Assembly: GCF_017161565.1 (NCBI RefSeq) | Contig: NZ_CP066796.1 | Coordinates: 1,364,001-1,428,000 of the forward strand | DNA length: 64,000 bases | Reading direction: 5' to 3' | Source: Erwinia amylovora | Lineage (GTDB): Bacteria; Pseudomonadota; Gammaproteobacteria; Enterobacterales; Enterobacteriaceae | In this document: one piece after another, positions 27,346-37,757 of the stretch | Numbering within the stretch: the first letter of the stretch is position 1 | How the letters are laid out: each line of letters opens with the position of its first letter | Program-made: the position numbers and the translations under genes | The notes under the pieces: model-generated | The model's database searches: none | What the model was told of the DNA's origin: nothing | The model's input: the letters and a program-made list of their open reading frames with translations, nothing else

Positions 27346-29067
27346 TTAGCGCAGCCAGTTGGTTTTAGCCAGGTCGACCACCTCATTGCCACGGCCGCTT
27401 ATCACCGCCCGCAGCATATACAGGCTGAAGCCTTTAGCCTGTTCCAGTTTGATCTGCGGCGGCATAGCCAGCTCTTCGCTGGCGGTGACCACATCAACCA
27501 GCGCCGGACCGTCGTGAGCCAGCGCCTCGCGAAGCGCTGCGTCCAGCTGGGATGCCTGCTCCACACGAATGCCTTTCACCCCACAGGCGTTGGCAATGGC
27601 GGCGAAATTGGGGTTATCCAGCCCGGTGCCATCGGTCAGGTAGCCACCCGCTTTCATCTCCATGGCGACAAAACCCAGCACGCTGTTGTTAAATATCACT
27701 ATTTTCACCGGCAGCTTGAGCTGCGCCAGGGACAGGAAGTCCCCCATTAGCATGCTGAAACCGCCGTCGCCGCACAGGGCAACCACCTGGCGCTGCGGGT
27801 CAATCGCCTGAGCGCCAATCGCCTGTGGCATGGCGTTGGCCATCGAGCCGTGGCTGAAGGAGCCGATCAGACGACGCTGACCGTTCATTTTCAGATAGCG
27901 CGCCGCCCAGACGGTTGGCGTACCGACATCACAGGTGAAGATGGCGTCTTCACTGGCATGTTGACTGATTTGCTGTGCGAGATACTGCGGGTGGATCGGC
28001 TGATTATCATTCGCGGTGGCCAGTGCATCCAGGTCTTTGCGTGCTTCAACGTAATGCTTCAGCGCTGTATCCAGAAAAGTGCGTTCGGTTTTCACCGACA
28101 GCTGCGTCAGCAGGGCATTGAGGGTGGTTTTGATATCGCCGACCAGCGCCATATCGACCCGGCTGTGGCTGCCAATGCTGCCGGGATTGATATCAATCTG
28201 TATAATTTTCGCCTTCGGCGGATAAAAAGCACGATAGGGGAACTGGCTGCCAAGTACCAGCAGAGTATCGGCGTTCATCATCGCGTGATAGCCGGAAGAG
28301 AAGCCGATCAGGCCGGTCATCCCTACGTCATAAGGATTGTTGTATTCAAGATGTTCTTTGCCACGCAGCGCATGCACAATTGGCGCTTTCAGGGTTTCAG
28401 CCAGTTTAACCACCTCGGCGTGCGCGCCGGCACAACCGCTGCCGCACAGCAGGGTGATATTTTCAGCCTGATTAAGCGCCGCTGCCAGTTTTGCCAGTTC
28501 GGCAGGGATTGGCTGCACCTGAGGTAGCTGGGGCGGATACCAGTCTGAAGTAGCGTTATCGGGGGCCGGCTGGAGCGCGACATCCCCGGGCAGCACCACC
28601 ACCGACACGCCGCGGTTCAGAATAGCCTTACGCATGGCGATACCCAGTACCTGAGGCAGCTGCCCGGGACTGGAGACCATTTCACAGTAGTGGCTGCACT
28701 GACCAAACAGTTCCTGTGGGTGTGTTTCCTGAAAATAGTTGCTGCCGATCTCGCTTGAAGGGATATGCGCGGCGATGGCCAGGACCGGCACATGGTTACG
28801 GTGGCAGTCAAACAGCCCGTTAATCAGGTGAAGATTACCCGGGCCGCATGAACCGGCACATACCGCCAGTTCGCCGGTCAGATGCGCCTCTGCGCCAGCG
28901 GCGAAGGCGGCTACCTCTTCATGGCGGGTGGGCATCCACGCAATGGTGCCCATTTGGTTCAGGCTGTCGCTGAGGCCGTTCAGTGAATCACCGGTGACCC
29001 CCCAGATGCGTTTAACGCCTGCACTTTCCAGCGTTTTTGCCACCAGTGCTGCAACGGTTTGCTTCAT
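27346..29067 (-). CDS. poxB: Pyruvate dehydrogenase (quinone) PoxB
   Basis: Peripheral membrane flavoenzyme that oxidatively decarboxylates pyruvate to acetate and CO2, passing electrons to ubiquinone. The 573-residue protein (572 in E. coli) has the TPP-dependent POX layout: Pyr domain with catalytic Glu in [18 protein letters not shown]-binding central domain, and PP domain with [12 protein letters not shown]...NN. The C-terminus [20 protein letters not shown]...NWLR is the lipid-activated membrane-binding segment. The start at 29067 ([14 protein letters not shown]) follows CAGGAGAAAAGC; an open frame 10 codons longer runs to 29097. In E. coli it is expressed through RpoS. hcp, hcr and aqpZ, its E. 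coli neighbours, are missing. Confidence 0.96.
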   Translation of the reverse strand: MKQTVAALVAKTLESAGVKRIWGVTGDSLNGLSDSLNQMGTIAWMPTRHEEVAAFAAGAEAHLTGELAVCAGSCGPGNLHLINGLFDCHRNHVPVLAIAAHIPSSEIGSNYFQETHPQELFGQCSHYCEMVSSPGQLPQVLGIAMRKAILNRGVSVVVLPGDVALQPAPDNATSDWYPPQLPQVQPIPAELAKLAAALNQAENITLLCGSGCAGAHAEVVKLAETLKAPIVHALRGKEHLEYNNPYDVGMTGLIGFSSGYHAMMNADTLLVLGSQFPYRAFYPPKAKIIQIDINPGSIGSHSRVDMALVGDIKTTLNALLTQLSVKTERTFLDTALKHYVEARKDLDALATANDNQPIHPQYLAQQISQHASEDAIFTCDVGTPTVWAARYLKMNGQRRLIGSFSHGSMANAMPQAIGAQAIDPQRQVVALCGDGGFSMLMGDFLSLAQLKLPVKIVIFNNSVLGFVAMEMKAGGYLTDGTGLDNPNFAAIANACGVKGIRVEQASQLDAALREALAHDGPALVDVVTASEELAMPPQIKLEQAKGFSLYMLRAVISGRGNEVVDLAKTNWLR

Positions 29068-29295
29068 GCTTTTCTCCTGAGTTAAGGCAATATCCATCAG
29101 CCGGAAGGAAGGATTTGCAGCACAAGCATAGTTTAGGTTAGCGCAACCGGGAGCAGGGTAAATAAAATAAGCTGTTTCCCGGGCAAGCCTGGATCAATGA
29201 TATTCCGGCGCGATAACGCCTGTTTTTTTTTGCCCGCCTTGACCACGTTGTTCCGGCCAACCATCCTCAATATAAAAGGGATAACAGAGGCAAAG

Positions 29296-30948
29296 ATGAT
29301 CCTGGAAAAAATCGCCGTTAGCGGCTTTCGTGGTATCAATAAGCTGTCGCTCAGGCTGGAAGAAAATAACGTGCTGATCGGCGAAAATGCCTGGGGGAAA
29401 TCCAGTCTGCTGGATGCGCTGACGCTTCTGCTGGCCCCGGGCGAGCCTTATCAGTTCTGCGCTGGAGATTTTCATTTTCCTCCGGGAGATGACCCCGGGC
29501 GCGAACGGCATATCCAGATACGCTTCACCTTCCGCGAGTTCGAAGCCGGGCAGCGCAATGCGGCGCGCTACGCGGAGTTCAGCGATTTATGGCAGCGAGG
29601 CGAGGCGGGGTCGCCTCAACTTTGTTATCAGGTGCTGGGGGAGCTGCTGGCGGACGGGACGGTGGTAACCCGTCATCACTTCCCCGGAGAAGTGGGGAAG
29701 GTTCTGGAGGACGATGGGGCCGGGCGGCTGCGCACCCTTAAACGTCTACATCCGGTTTTGCGACTGCGTGATGCGCGCTTTAACCGCCGTATGCATCTTG
29801 AGCCCACGCAGCACGGCGATGATGCCGGTTTCAATACGCTGGTAGAGCACATTGATACGCTGACGCGTGATTTGCATTCACGTCCGCAGAATTTGACCGA
29901 CAGCGCTCTGCGTCAGGGGTTGATAACCATGCAACAACTGCTGCAACACTATTTTTCGCTCCAGCAACCTTCCGCAGCGTCGCAAAGCGGGCGTTTATCC
30001 CATCAGATGGCTTCTCGCAGAGGCTGGCGCTATCTGGATAATATTAATCGGCTGATCGCCGAGGCCGACAGCCGCAGCCGCAGAGTGATCCTGTTGCGGA
30101 TGTTTGCCCTGCTGCTGCAGGTGCGTGGGGCGCATCAACTTGATGCTCAGGCCCGGCCGCTGCTGCTGGTAGAAGACCCGGAAACGCGCCTGCACCCTAT
30201 TATGCTGGCGGTGGCGTGGGGGCTACTGAACCTGCTGCCTTTACAAAAAATCACCACCACCAATTCAGGGGAATTGCTGTCGCAGGTGCCGGTGGAACAA
30301 GTATGCCGTCTGGTACGTGAGCCTGAACGGGTCGCGGCGTGGCGTGTTGGTCCGGGAGGCATGAGCGCTGAAGAGAGCCGTCGTATTGCTTTTCATATTC
30401 GCTTTAACCGGCCCTCTTCGCTATTTGCCCGCTGCTGGCTGCTGGTGGAAGGTGAAACCGAAGTGTGGGTAATGAACGAGCTGGCGCGTCAGTGCGGTCA
30501 CCATTTTGCCGCCGAAGGGGTAAAGGTGATTGAGTTTGCCCAGTGCGGGCTGCGACCGTTACTGACGTTTGCCGGGCGCATGGGCATTGAGTGGCATGTG
30601 CTGACCGACGGCGATGAAGCGGGAAGAAAATATGCCGCTACTGCCCGCAGCCTGCTGGATGGCGAGCCTGAACAGCAACATCTGACCCAGTTACCCGCAC
30701 TGGATATGGAGCATTTCCTGTACAAGCAGGGATTTTCTGAGGTTTATCATCGTATCGCCCGCTTGCCTTCTCACGTGCCGATGAATCTGCGGCGCATTAT
30801 CGCTAAGGCGGTACACCACTCTTCAAAGCCGGAGCTGGCAATTGCTGTAGCGATGGATGCGGCAGAACGGGGTACGGAAGCGGTGCCGGCGCTGCTGCGT
30901 AAGATGTTTGCCCGGGTACAGTGGCTGGCGCGCGGCAAAACCGATTGA
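29296..30948 (+). CDS. ybjD: OLD-family ATPase/TOPRIM nuclease-like protein YbjD
   Basis: A 550-residue protein with an N-terminal SMC-type ATPase (Walker A GENAWGKSS at residues 29-37; signature and Walker B region LLLVEDPETRLHP) and a C-terminal TOPRIM domain (LLVEGETE and DGDEAGR motifs). This is the OLD endonuclease architecture; the E. coli homologue is 552 residues and its role is not settled, although related OLD proteins act in phage defence and DNA repair. The ATG at 29296 (MILEKIAVSGFRGIN) matches the E. coli start; the 33 upstream codons in frame lack support. It stands alone between poxB and the convergent cspD, with a shared terminator, so there is no partner gene such as a Gabija GajB helicase. 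Confidence 0.9.
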   Translation: MILEKIAVSGFRGINKLSLRLEENNVLIGENAWGKSSLLDALTLLLAPGEPYQFCAGDFHFPPGDDPGRERHIQIRFTFREFEAGQRNAARYAEFSDLWQRGEAGSPQLCYQVLGELLADGTVVTRHHFPGEVGKVLEDDGAGRLRTLKRLHPVLRLRDARFNRRMHLEPTQHGDDAGFNTLVEHIDTLTRDLHSRPQNLTDSALRQGLITMQQLLQHYFSLQQPSAASQSGRLSHQMASRRGWRYLDNINRLIAEADSRSRRVILLRMFALLLQVRGAHQLDAQARPLLLVEDPETRLHPIMLAVAWGLLNLLPLQKITTTNSGELLSQVPVEQVCRLVREPERVAAWRVGPGGMSAEESRRIAFHIRFNRPSSLFARCWLLVEGETEVWVMNELARQCGHHFAAEGVKVIEFAQCGLRPLLTFAGRMGIEWHVLTDGDEAGRKYAATARSLLDGEPEQQHLTQLPALDMEHFLYKQGFSEVYHRIARLPSHVPMNLRRIIAKAVHHSSKPELAIAVAMDAAERGTEAVPALLRKMFARVQWLARGKTD

Positions 30949-31070
30949 GAAATAATCAACAGCCAGCGATCGGCCGTCTGCAAGCCGTTTTGCACCTGGT
31001 GATTACAGGGGCACTTGAAATTGTCTGACCACCACCCAATACAGATGAAAGCGGTGGCGCTTAACATAAA

Positions 31071-31095
31071 AATGCCAGCGCTGCCGGCTGGCATT
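31071..31095. terminator. Bidirectional terminator between ybjD and cspD
   Basis: AATGCCAGC (31071-31079) pairs with GCTGGCATT (31087-31095). On the plus strand it runs into TTTTG, on the minus strand into TTTTTATG, so it can serve both convergent genes. Confidence 0.8.
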
Positions 31096-31129
31096 TTGTC
31101 TCAGGGTTGGACAGAATGTGTAGTCAGGA

Positions 31130-31357
31130 TCAGGCGCTAATTGCCAGGACTTCTTCCACAGGGACTATGAGGCTGGCATGGTTGCCTTTTGGTCCCTGAT
31201 GCACATCAAACTGGACTTGCTGCCCGGCTTTCAGCGTTCGGTAACCGTCCATCTGGATAGTGGAGTAGTGGGCGAAGATATCATCGCCACCGCCCGCCGG
31301 GCAGATGAAACCGAAGCCTTTGGCGTTATTAAACCATTTAACAGTACCCGTCATCAT
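31130..31357 (-). CDS. cspD: Cold-shock-like protein CspD
   Basis: A 75-residue OB-fold single-stranded nucleic-acid binding protein; E. coli CspD inhibits DNA replication in stationary phase and in persisters. RNP1 (KGFGFI) and RNP2 (DIFAHYS) motifs are present, and the MDGYRTLKAGQQVQFDVHQG block is typical of CspD as opposed to CspA. MMTGTVKW aligns with the E. coli start without offset. It is divergent from clpS; E. coli CspD is degraded by Lon, and the cspD / clpSA arrangement is conserved. Confidence 0.95.
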   Translation of the reverse strand: MMTGTVKWFNNAKGFGFICPAGGGDDIFAHYSTIQMDGYRTLKAGQQVQFDVHQGPKGNHASLIVPVEEVLAISA

Positions 31358-31798
31358 GCTTCTTCATCCCTCGAAAGACTGTATGTATAGGGTGAGGTTT
31401 TCTGGTGGTGAAACCCGTTATACTTCAAGCTGCAGGTGCGTTGGCCGTGTATGTTCACCCTTGTCACTGACTGGGGTCAGCTCATCGGGATCCACCCGCT
31501 TGCCACCTTCCTGCAACTCGAATTATTCGGGTCAGGCTTGCAGGCTGGTGAAAAGCGGGTCAGCCCGTTGCTGTACTGTAAAGAATTGATGGGTACGGTC
31601 AAGCAAACGTAAGTCTGAGGCGAGGAAAAATTCATCAAAATTTGAAGCAGTTAACGCTATTGCAAATTTTGTGATAGAGGTCGCTATTGATGGCGATGCA
31701 ACAAAAATTTAACCGCACTGTTCGACTTACTGTTCAGGCTGTTCCACATCTGAACCAGCTAAGTCTGGCGCAAGTTATGCTGATCACACTGGAAAAAT
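31358..31798. other. Divergent cspD-clpS regulatory region
   Basis: 441 bp that hold the cspD promoter, a YPAL-like palindromic repeat (31415-31532), and an AT-rich part next to clpS with a 38-codon open frame (31690-31806). In E. coli this region is much simpler. ybjX and macAB, which lie beyond ybjD in E. coli, are missing from this interval. Confidence 0.6.
31415..31532. repeat. YPAL-like palindromic interspersed repeat
   Basis: The left end (CGTTATACTTCAAGCTGCAG, then GTGCGTTGGC) and the right end (GCCACCTTCCTGCAACTCGA, then ATTATTCGGG) are imperfect inverted copies, with a central part containing GTCAGCTCATCGGGAT. The layout and sequence fit the dispersed palindromic elements known from Yersinia, Serratia and Erwinia genomes. 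Folded as RNA it forms a long hairpin. The family name is from memory and no database search was done. Confidence 0.6.
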
Positions 31799-31806
31799 AT
31801 GGGTAA
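31690..31806 (+). CDS. Possible 38-residue leader peptide overlapping clpS
   Basis: ATG at 31690 with a GAGG ribosome site 9 bp upstream opens a 38-codon frame ([20 protein letters not shown]...LEKYG) whose stop TAA overlaps the clpS start by 8 bp (ATATGGGTAA). The overlap would couple it to clpS translation. An open frame of this length can occur by chance, and I know of no homologue, so this is only a candidate. Confidence 0.3.
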   Translation: MAMQQKFNRTVRLTVQAVPHLNQLSLAQVMLITLEKYG

Positions 31807-32119
31807 GACTAACGACTGGCTTAATTTTGAACAGCTCGCAGAGGACAAAGTCCGTGAAGAGCTCAAGCCACCCTCAATGTATAAAGTTCTTCTGAACAAT
31901 GACGATTTCACCCCAATGGAATTTGTTATTGACGTTCTGCAAAAGTTCTTTTCTTATGATATTGAACGTGCAACGCAACTGATGCTTACCGTTCACTACC
32001 AGGGCAAAGCGATATGTGGTGTTTTTACTGCCGAAGTGGCCGAGACCAAAGTCGCTCATGTGAACAAATATGCCAGGGATAATGAGCATCCGTTGCTATG
32101 TACGCTGGAAAAAGCCTGA
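31799..32119 (+). CDS. clpS: ClpS adaptor of the ClpAP protease
   Basis: N-recognin that binds destabilising N-terminal residues (Leu, Phe, Tyr, Trp) and hands substrates to ClpA. The 106-residue protein has the same length as E. coli ClpS. The binding pocket residues are in [15 protein letters not shown] (Asn/Asp pair and Met) and the conserved [23 protein letters not shown] block (His66-type position). It is followed after 28 bp by clpA in one operon. Its substrates would include proteins tagged by Aat, encoded 3 kb downstream. Confidence 0.97.
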   Translation: MGKTNDWLNFEQLAEDKVREELKPPSMYKVLLNNDDFTPMEFVIDVLQKFFSYDIERATQLMLTVHYQGKAICGVFTAEVAETKVAHVNKYARDNEHPLLCTLEKA

Positions 32120-32147
32120 AGAAGGCGATCTACTGTGAGAGGTGCCT

Positions 32148-34424
32148 ATGCTCAACCAAGAACTGGAACTCAGTTTAAATATGGCTTTCGCCAGAGCGCG
32201 TGAGCACCGACATGAGTTTATGACCGTCGAACATCTGTTACTGGCGCTGTTAGGTAACCCGTCGGCCAGAGAGGCACTGGAAGCCTGTGCGGTGGATATC
32301 GTGGCATTACGCCAGGAGCTTGAAGCCTTTATCGAACAAACCACTCCGGTCCTGCCGGTGAGTGAGGAAGTGCGCGATACCCAGCCGACGCTGAGCTTCC
32401 AGCGGGTTCTGCAACGTGCTGTGTTCCATGTGCAATCATCGGGCCGCAGCGAAGTGACCGGAGCCAACGTGCTGGTCGCTATCTTTAGCGAACAGGAGTC
32501 GCAGGCGGCTTATCTGCTGCGCAAGCACGATGTCAGCCGGCTGGACGTGGTGAACTTTATTTCTCACGGTATGCGTAAAGATGAGCCAGGCCCGGCATCG
32601 GGTGCAGAAAATCCGGTAAACGAAGAGCAAGCAGGCGGGGAGGAACGTATGGAAAACTTCACCACCAACCTCAACCAGCTTGCCCGCGTTGGGGGGATTG
32701 ACCCGTTGATCGGCCGTGATAAAGAGCTTGAGCGTGCCGTTCAGGTGCTGTGCCGTCGGCGTAAAAACAACCCGCTGCTGGTGGGCGAGTCTGGCGTTGG
32801 CAAAACGGCAATTGCGGAAGGTCTGGCCTGGCGCATCGTGCAGGGCGACGTACCGGAAGTGATGAAAGAGTGCACCATTTACTCGCTGGACATCGGCTCG
32901 CTGTTAGCCGGGACTAAATATCGCGGTGATTTTGAGAAGCGGTTTAAAGCCCTGCTGAAACAGTTGGAGCAGGATCATAACAGCATCCTGTTTATCGATG
33001 AAATTCACACTATCATTGGTGCCGGCGCCGCCTCTGGCGGCCAGGTAGATGCAGCGAACCTGATTAAACCGCTGCTGTCGGGTGGCAAAATCCGCGTGAT
33101 GGGTTCAACGACCTATCAGGAATTCAGCAATATCTTTGAGAAAGACCGTGCGCTGGCGCGCCGCTTCCAAAAAATTGACATTACTGAACCCTCTATCGAT
33201 GAAACGGTGCAGATTATTATCGGCCTCAAGCCGAAGTACGAAGCGCATCACGATGTCCGCTATACCGCTAAAGCGGTGCGCGCGGCGGTAGAGCTGGCGG
33301 TGAAATACATAAACGACCGTCATCTGCCTGATAAGGCGATTGACGTGATCGATGAAGCCGGCGCACGTGCGCGCCTGATGCCGGTCAGCAAGCGTAAGAA
33401 AACTGTCAATGTGGCGGATATTGAAACCGTGGTCGCGCGTATTGCACGCATACCGGAGAAAAGTGTTTCCGCGTCCGACCGCGATTCGCTGAAAACCCTC
33501 GGCGACCGTCTTAAAATGCTGGTGTTCGGTCAGGATAACGCGATTGAAGTGTTGACCGAAGCCATCAAAATGAGTCGGGCCGGTTTGGGTCAGGATCGCA
33601 AGCCTGTCGGATCCTTCCTGTTTGCCGGCCCTACCGGCGTCGGGAAAACGGAAGTAACAGTCCAGCTGGCGAAAGCACTGGGCATTGAGCTGCTGCGCTT
33701 TGATATGTCCGAGTACATGGAGCGCCACACCGTCAGTCGCCTGATTGGTGCGCCTCCTGGTTACGTGGGGTTTGATCAGGGTGGTCTGCTGACCGATGCG
33801 GTGATCAAGCATCCGCATGCGGTGGTACTGCTGGATGAAATAGAGAAAGCCCACCCGGATGTGTTCAATCTCCTGTTACAGGTGATGGATAACGGTATGC
33901 TGACCGATAACAACGGGCGCAAAGCGGACTTCCGCAACGTCGTGCTGGTGATGACCACCAATGCCGGGGTACGCGAAACCGAGCGCAAATCTATCGGCCT
34001 GATCCAGCAGGACAACAGCACGGATGCGATGGAAGAGATCAAAAAGATCTTCACGCCTGAGTTCCGTAACCGTCTGGATAATATCATCTGGTTTAAACAC
34101 CTCGATCAGGCGGTGATCCACCAGGTTGTCGACAAATTTATTGTCGAACTGCAGGCACAGCTGGATGCCAAAGGCGTTTCGCTGGAAGTCAGCGACGATG
34201 CCCGTGACTGGCTGGCGGATAAGGGCTATGACAAAGCGATGGGCGCGCGCCCGATGGCTCGTACCGTGCAGGAAAACCTGAAGAAACCGCTGGCCAATGA
34301 ATTGCTGTTTGGTTCACTGGTAGAAGGTGGATCGGTGTCGGTGACGTTGGATAAAGAGAAAAACCAGCTTACCTACCATTTCCTCAGTGCAGAGAAGCGT
34401 AAAGCGGAAGGCGCGGTGCATTAA
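32148..34424 (+). CDS. clpA: ATP-dependent Clp protease ATPase subunit ClpA
   Basis: Hexameric AAA+ unfoldase that feeds proteins into the ClpP peptidase (not encoded here). The 758-residue product equals E. coli ClpA. It has a ClpN double repeat (residues 1-145, ClpS docking), D1 module with Walker A GESGVGKT (about 214-221) and Walker B LFIDEIHT, and D2 module with Walker A GPTGVGKT (about 495-502), pore loop GYVG and Walker [13 protein letters not shown]. The ClpP-binding IGL-type loop reads SIGLIQQ. The start ATG at 32148 ([11 protein letters not shown]) is preferred over a GTG two codons upstream. A clear terminator follows; the tRNA-Ser gene serW that follows clpA in E. coli is absent. 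Confidence 0.97.
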   Translation: MLNQELELSLNMAFARAREHRHEFMTVEHLLLALLGNPSAREALEACAVDIVALRQELEAFIEQTTPVLPVSEEVRDTQPTLSFQRVLQRAVFHVQSSGRSEVTGANVLVAIFSEQESQAAYLLRKHDVSRLDVVNFISHGMRKDEPGPASGAENPVNEEQAGGEERMENFTTNLNQLARVGGIDPLIGRDKELERAVQVLCRRRKNNPLLVGESGVGKTAIAEGLAWRIVQGDVPEVMKECTIYSLDIGSLLAGTKYRGDFEKRFKALLKQLEQDHNSILFIDEIHTIIGAGAASGGQVDAANLIKPLLSGGKIRVMGSTTYQEFSNIFEKDRALARRFQKIDITEPSIDETVQIIIGLKPKYEAHHDVRYTAKAVRAAVELAVKYINDRHLPDKAIDVIDEAGARARLMPVSKRKKTVNVADIETVVARIARIPEKSVSASDRDSLKTLGDRLKMLVFGQDNAIEVLTEAIKMSRAGLGQDRKPVGSFLFAGPTGVGKTEVTVQLAKALGIELLRFDMSEYMERHTVSRLIGAPPGYVGFDQGGLLTDAVIKHPHAVVLLDEIEKAHPDVFNLLLQVMDNGMLTDNNGRKADFRNVVLVMTTNAGVRETERKSIGLIQQDNSTDAMEEIKKIFTPEFRNRLDNIIWFKHLDQAVIHQVVDKFIVELQAQLDAKGVSLEVSDDARDWLADKGYDKAMGARPMARTVQENLKKPLANELLFGSLVEGGSVSVTLDKEKNQLTYHFLSAEKRKAEGAVH

Positions 34425-34446
34425 TCCACTCAGTGATATCGACATC

Positions 34447-34482
34447 AAGCCTGGCGGGATCTTCTCCTGTCAGGCTTTTTTG
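34447..34482 (+). terminator. Terminator of clpSA
   Basis: AAGCCTG (34447-34453) pairs with CAGGCTT (34471-34477), with further inner pairing (GGGA/TCCT), and runs into a T tract (TTTTTTG) ending at 34482. Confidence 0.8.
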
Positions 34483-34644
34483 TTTTACGTCAACACGGCA
34501 TACAGGCCCCTCATCATTCCTTCAGGCAGCTTAACTGGCGACAGTGGATAAGCGCGGGATAGTCATTCCCGCTTTCCCCGTCGCCTGACGAGGCGGCCAC
34601 AGGGCGACTCCGGCTTAACCAGGCCGGTTGATAACGTTTGCCAA

Positions 34645-34675
34645 ATAAAAAGGCCGGACAGTTTCCTGTCCGGCC
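34645..34675 (-). terminator. Terminator of infA
   Basis: GGCCGGACAG (34652-34661) / CTGTCCGGCC (34666-34675), a perfect 10-bp stem with a TTTC loop. On the minus strand it is followed by TTTTTATTT. Confidence 0.85.
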
Positions 34676-34725
34676 CTGGATATCAGTGCTGCGGTTATTG
34701 CGGCAGCACGGCAGAATGGGGCAAA

Positions 34726-35303
<578 letters not shown>

Positions 35304-35996
35304 CTAAAAAAGCCGCTGCACACGCCAGCAGTTTGCTGAAAGTGTCTGAATTGCGTGAGAACTGACATATTCCAGGTAGCTGGCGCGTGAGATTTCTTGC
35401 GCACCCAAAGAGCGGGTATGGGGATTCAGCACCTGGCAATCAATCAGCCTGCCACCCTGTTGCAGAAAGTAGTGACAAAATACCAACAGTGCGGTCTTGG
35501 ACGCATTCTCTCTGCGGCTGAACATCGATTCGCCACAAAAAATTCGCCCCAGCGCCAGGCCGTACATCCCACCAACCAGTTCGTCACCGTGCCAAACTTC
35601 AATAGAGTGCGCATGACCAAGTGCATGCAGCCGCTGCCAGGCGTGTTTCACTTCGTGGGTAATCCACGTTCCTTCCTGTCGGTCGCAGGCGCAGCCTTCA
35701 ATGACGTCATGAAAGCAGTGATTAAGGGTAACACGATAGGAGGACCGCTGGTGGAAACGCTTCATGCTGCGGCTCAGATGAAAGTGCTGCGGCAGCAGGA
35801 CCGCACGCGGATCGGGAGACCACCAGAGAATCGGGTCGCCCGGAGAAAACCACGGGAAAATGCCACGGTGATAAGCGTTCAACAGCCGCTGGGGGCTCAG
35901 GTCGCCACCCATAGCCAACAGGCCGTTAGGTTCCCGCAGCGCCTTTTCAGGTGGCGGGAAGTTTAGCGATTCGTGCGAAAGCTGGATTAGCCGCAT
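35304..35996 (-). CDS. aat: Leucyl/phenylalanyl-tRNA-protein transferase
   Basis: Adds Leu or Phe from aminoacyl-tRNA to proteins with N-terminal Lys or Arg, making them substrates of ClpS-ClpAP. The 230-residue protein has the family blocks [54 protein letters not shown] and [21 protein letters not shown]. It lies 31 bp downstream of cydC on the same strand, as in E. coli. Length is close to the family norm (234). Proximity of aat to clpSA places three steps of the N-degron route within 4 kb. Confidence 0.97.
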   Translation of the reverse strand: MRLIQLSHESLNFPPPEKALREPNGLLAMGGDLSPQRLLNAYHRGIFPWFSPGDPILWWSPDPRAVLLPQHFHLSRSMKRFHQRSSYRVTLNHCFHDVIEGCACDRQEGTWITHEVKHAWQRLHALGHAHSIEVWHGDELVGGMYGLALGRIFCGESMFSRRENASKTALLVFCHYFLQQGGRLIDCQVLNPHTRSLGAQEISRASYLEYVSSHAIQTLSANCWRVQRLF

Positions 35997-36026
35997 GGAA
36001 AAGTGCTCATCAGGACGGGATCATCA

Positions 36027-37757
36027 CTATAGCGCAAAGCGTTGGAGAAATGACCAGTAGCGCCCCTGTTTTGCGACGAGTTTCTGGTGGTCTCCCTGCT
36101 CAATCAGCTGGCCGTCATCCAGCACGCAAATTTGGTCAAAGTGCGCCAGTCCGCGCAGTCTGTGGGTGACCATAATCAGGGTTTTGCCGGTGGCAATTTC
36201 GCGTAGCAGAGCCAGAATCTGCTGCTCGGTCTCCGCATCCAGCCCCTCGGTAGGCTCATCCAGCAACATCAGGGGAGCGTTATGCAGCAGCGCGCGCGCC
36301 AGGCCGAGGCGGCGCAATTCCCCGCCGGAAAGTTGGCGACCGCCTTCACCCAGCCAGGCATCCAGTCCCGCATCGCTGTCCAACAGCTTCTCCAGCCCCA
36401 CCTGACGCAGCGCGTCTGACAGCTGTTCATCCTGGCTGGACGCGGCGGCCAGCAGCAGGTTATCCCGCAGGCTGGCGCTGAACAGATGCACGCGTTGAGT
36501 CACGACGCTGGTACAGGCCCGCAGTTCAGCTTCGCTCCAGGCGTGCAGCGGTCGGCCGTTAAGTATGATGCTGCCGCACTGGGGATCCCAGGCGCGGGTC
36601 AGGAGCTGCAACAGCGTGGATTTGCCGCAGCCGGTCCGGCCCAACAGGGCAATGTGTTGTCCGGCGGCAATCTCCAGCGACAGGTTTTTGATGGCAAAAG
36701 GGCCATCATCATAGCGGAAGCTAACGTTGTTCAGACTCAGCGCTGCTGAATCAGCTTGTGGTGCAGCGTCTTTCGTTGCAAAGGTAACCTGTGGACGTTG
36801 TGCAATGATCTCAGAGACGCGCTGCGCTGAAGCGATAACATGCCCGAGATGCTGAAAAGCCGTACCCACCGGGCCAAGCGCTTCAAAAGCGGCCAGTGCA
36901 CAGAAGACAAACAGGGCGATATATGCGCCGGGATGGGCATCGCCACCGATACCGCTGGCGCTTAACCACAAAATCAGCGTCACGGCAATACCGCCCATCA
37001 GCATGACCAGCCCCTGTGACATCCCGGTCAGGCTTGCCTGACGCCGTTGAGCGGTCAGCCAGGCCGCCTCGGTTGCGTCCATCCCCTGACGAAAGCGGCT
37101 CGCTGCGCCATAAAGACATAGTTCCGTCTGCCCCTGCAACCAGCGGGTCAAACTGTCACGGTACTCACTGCGCAGGCGGGTCAGATCGCTGCCAACCGGC
37201 AGCCCGGCACGATAAAATACCGGCGGCAGTAGCAGCAGGGTCAGCAGCATCAACGCACCGAGGGTAAGCGCCAACCTGCTGTCCAGCCAGCTCAGCCCCG
37301 TGGTTACCAACACAATCACCGTCAGCGCGCTAACCAGCGGCGCAATGACCCGCAGATAGAGATGGTCCAGCGTATCGACGTCGGCAACCAGGCGATTAAG
37401 CAGATCTCCCTGACGGAAGCGGGTGAGGCCAGCCGGTGAAAGCGGTAGCAGTTTACTGAAGGTGAACACGCGCAGATGCTGCAGTACGCGGAAGGTGCCG
37501 TCATGACTGACCAGCCGCTCCAGGTAGCGGGCAACGGTACGACTGATAGCCGCGCCGCGTACGCCGGCAGCGGGCAACATATAGTTGAAGCTGTAAATGC
37601 CCGCCACGCCAGCCAGCGAAGTGGCCGCAAGGAACCAGCCGGACAGCGTCAGCAGGCCAATACTGGCCAGCAGCGTGGTTGCCGCCAGCAGGATGCCGCA
37701 CAGCAGCCGCAGAATATGGCGACGATAGAGTTTCAGAAATGGCAGCAGAGTTTTCAT
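36027..37757 (-). CDS. cydC: Heterodimeric glutathione/cysteine exporter subunit CydC
   Basis: Half of the CydDC ABC exporter, which moves haem or reduced thiols and is needed for assembly of cytochrome bd. The 576-residue protein has an N-terminal type IV transmembrane domain (residues 1-310, with the RTVARYLERLVSHDGTFRVL block) and a C-terminal ATPase with Walker A GRTGCGKST, signature LSGGELRR and Walker B LMLLDEPTEGLD. The start codon overlaps the cydD stop by 4 bp (37754-37757). It pairs with CydD. Confidence 0.95.
   Translation of the reverse strand: MKTLLPFLKLYRRHILRLLCGILLAATTLLASIGLLTLSGWFLAATSLAGVAGIYSFNYMLPAAGVRGAAISRTVARYLERLVSHDGTFRVLQHLRVFTFSKLLPLSPAGLTRFRQGDLLNRLVADVDTLDHLYLRVIAPLVSALTVIVLVTTGLSWLDSRLALTLGALMLLTLLLLPPVFYRAGLPVGSDLTRLRSEYRDSLTRWLQGQTELCLYGAASRFRQGMDATEAAWLTAQRRQASLTGMSQGLVMLMGGIAVTLILWLSASGIGGDAHPGAYIALFVFCALAAFEALGPVGTAFQHLGHVIASAQRVSEIIAQRPQVTFATKDAAPQADSAALSLNNVSFRYDDGPFAIKNLSLEIAAGQHIALLGRTGCGKSTLLQLLTRAWDPQCGSIILNGRPLHAWSEAELRACTSVVTQRVHLFSASLRDNLLLAAASSQDEQLSDALRQVGLEKLLDSDAGLDAWLGEGGRQLSGGELRRLGLARALLHNAPLMLLDEPTEGLDAETEQQILALLREIATGKTLIMVTHRLRGLAHFDQICVLDDGQLIEQGDHQKLVAKQGRYWSFLQRFAL

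Larger units (their letters stand above)
34425..34725. other. Convergent clpA-infA intergenic region
   Basis: 301 bp with a terminator from each side and no gene. I looked for tRNA-Ser(GGA) (serW), which lies here in E. coli, and found no cloverleaf or TTCGAATCC-type T arm on either strand. Confidence 0.7.

Noticed and set aside
29296..30948. Gabija-type defence system based on the OLD nuclease YbjD
   Set aside because: There is no UvrD-like GajB helicase next to it, and ybjD is at its conserved core-genome position.
34425..34725. tRNA-Ser gene serW
   Set aside because: Expected from E. coli synteny, but no cloverleaf or conserved T arm is present on either strand.
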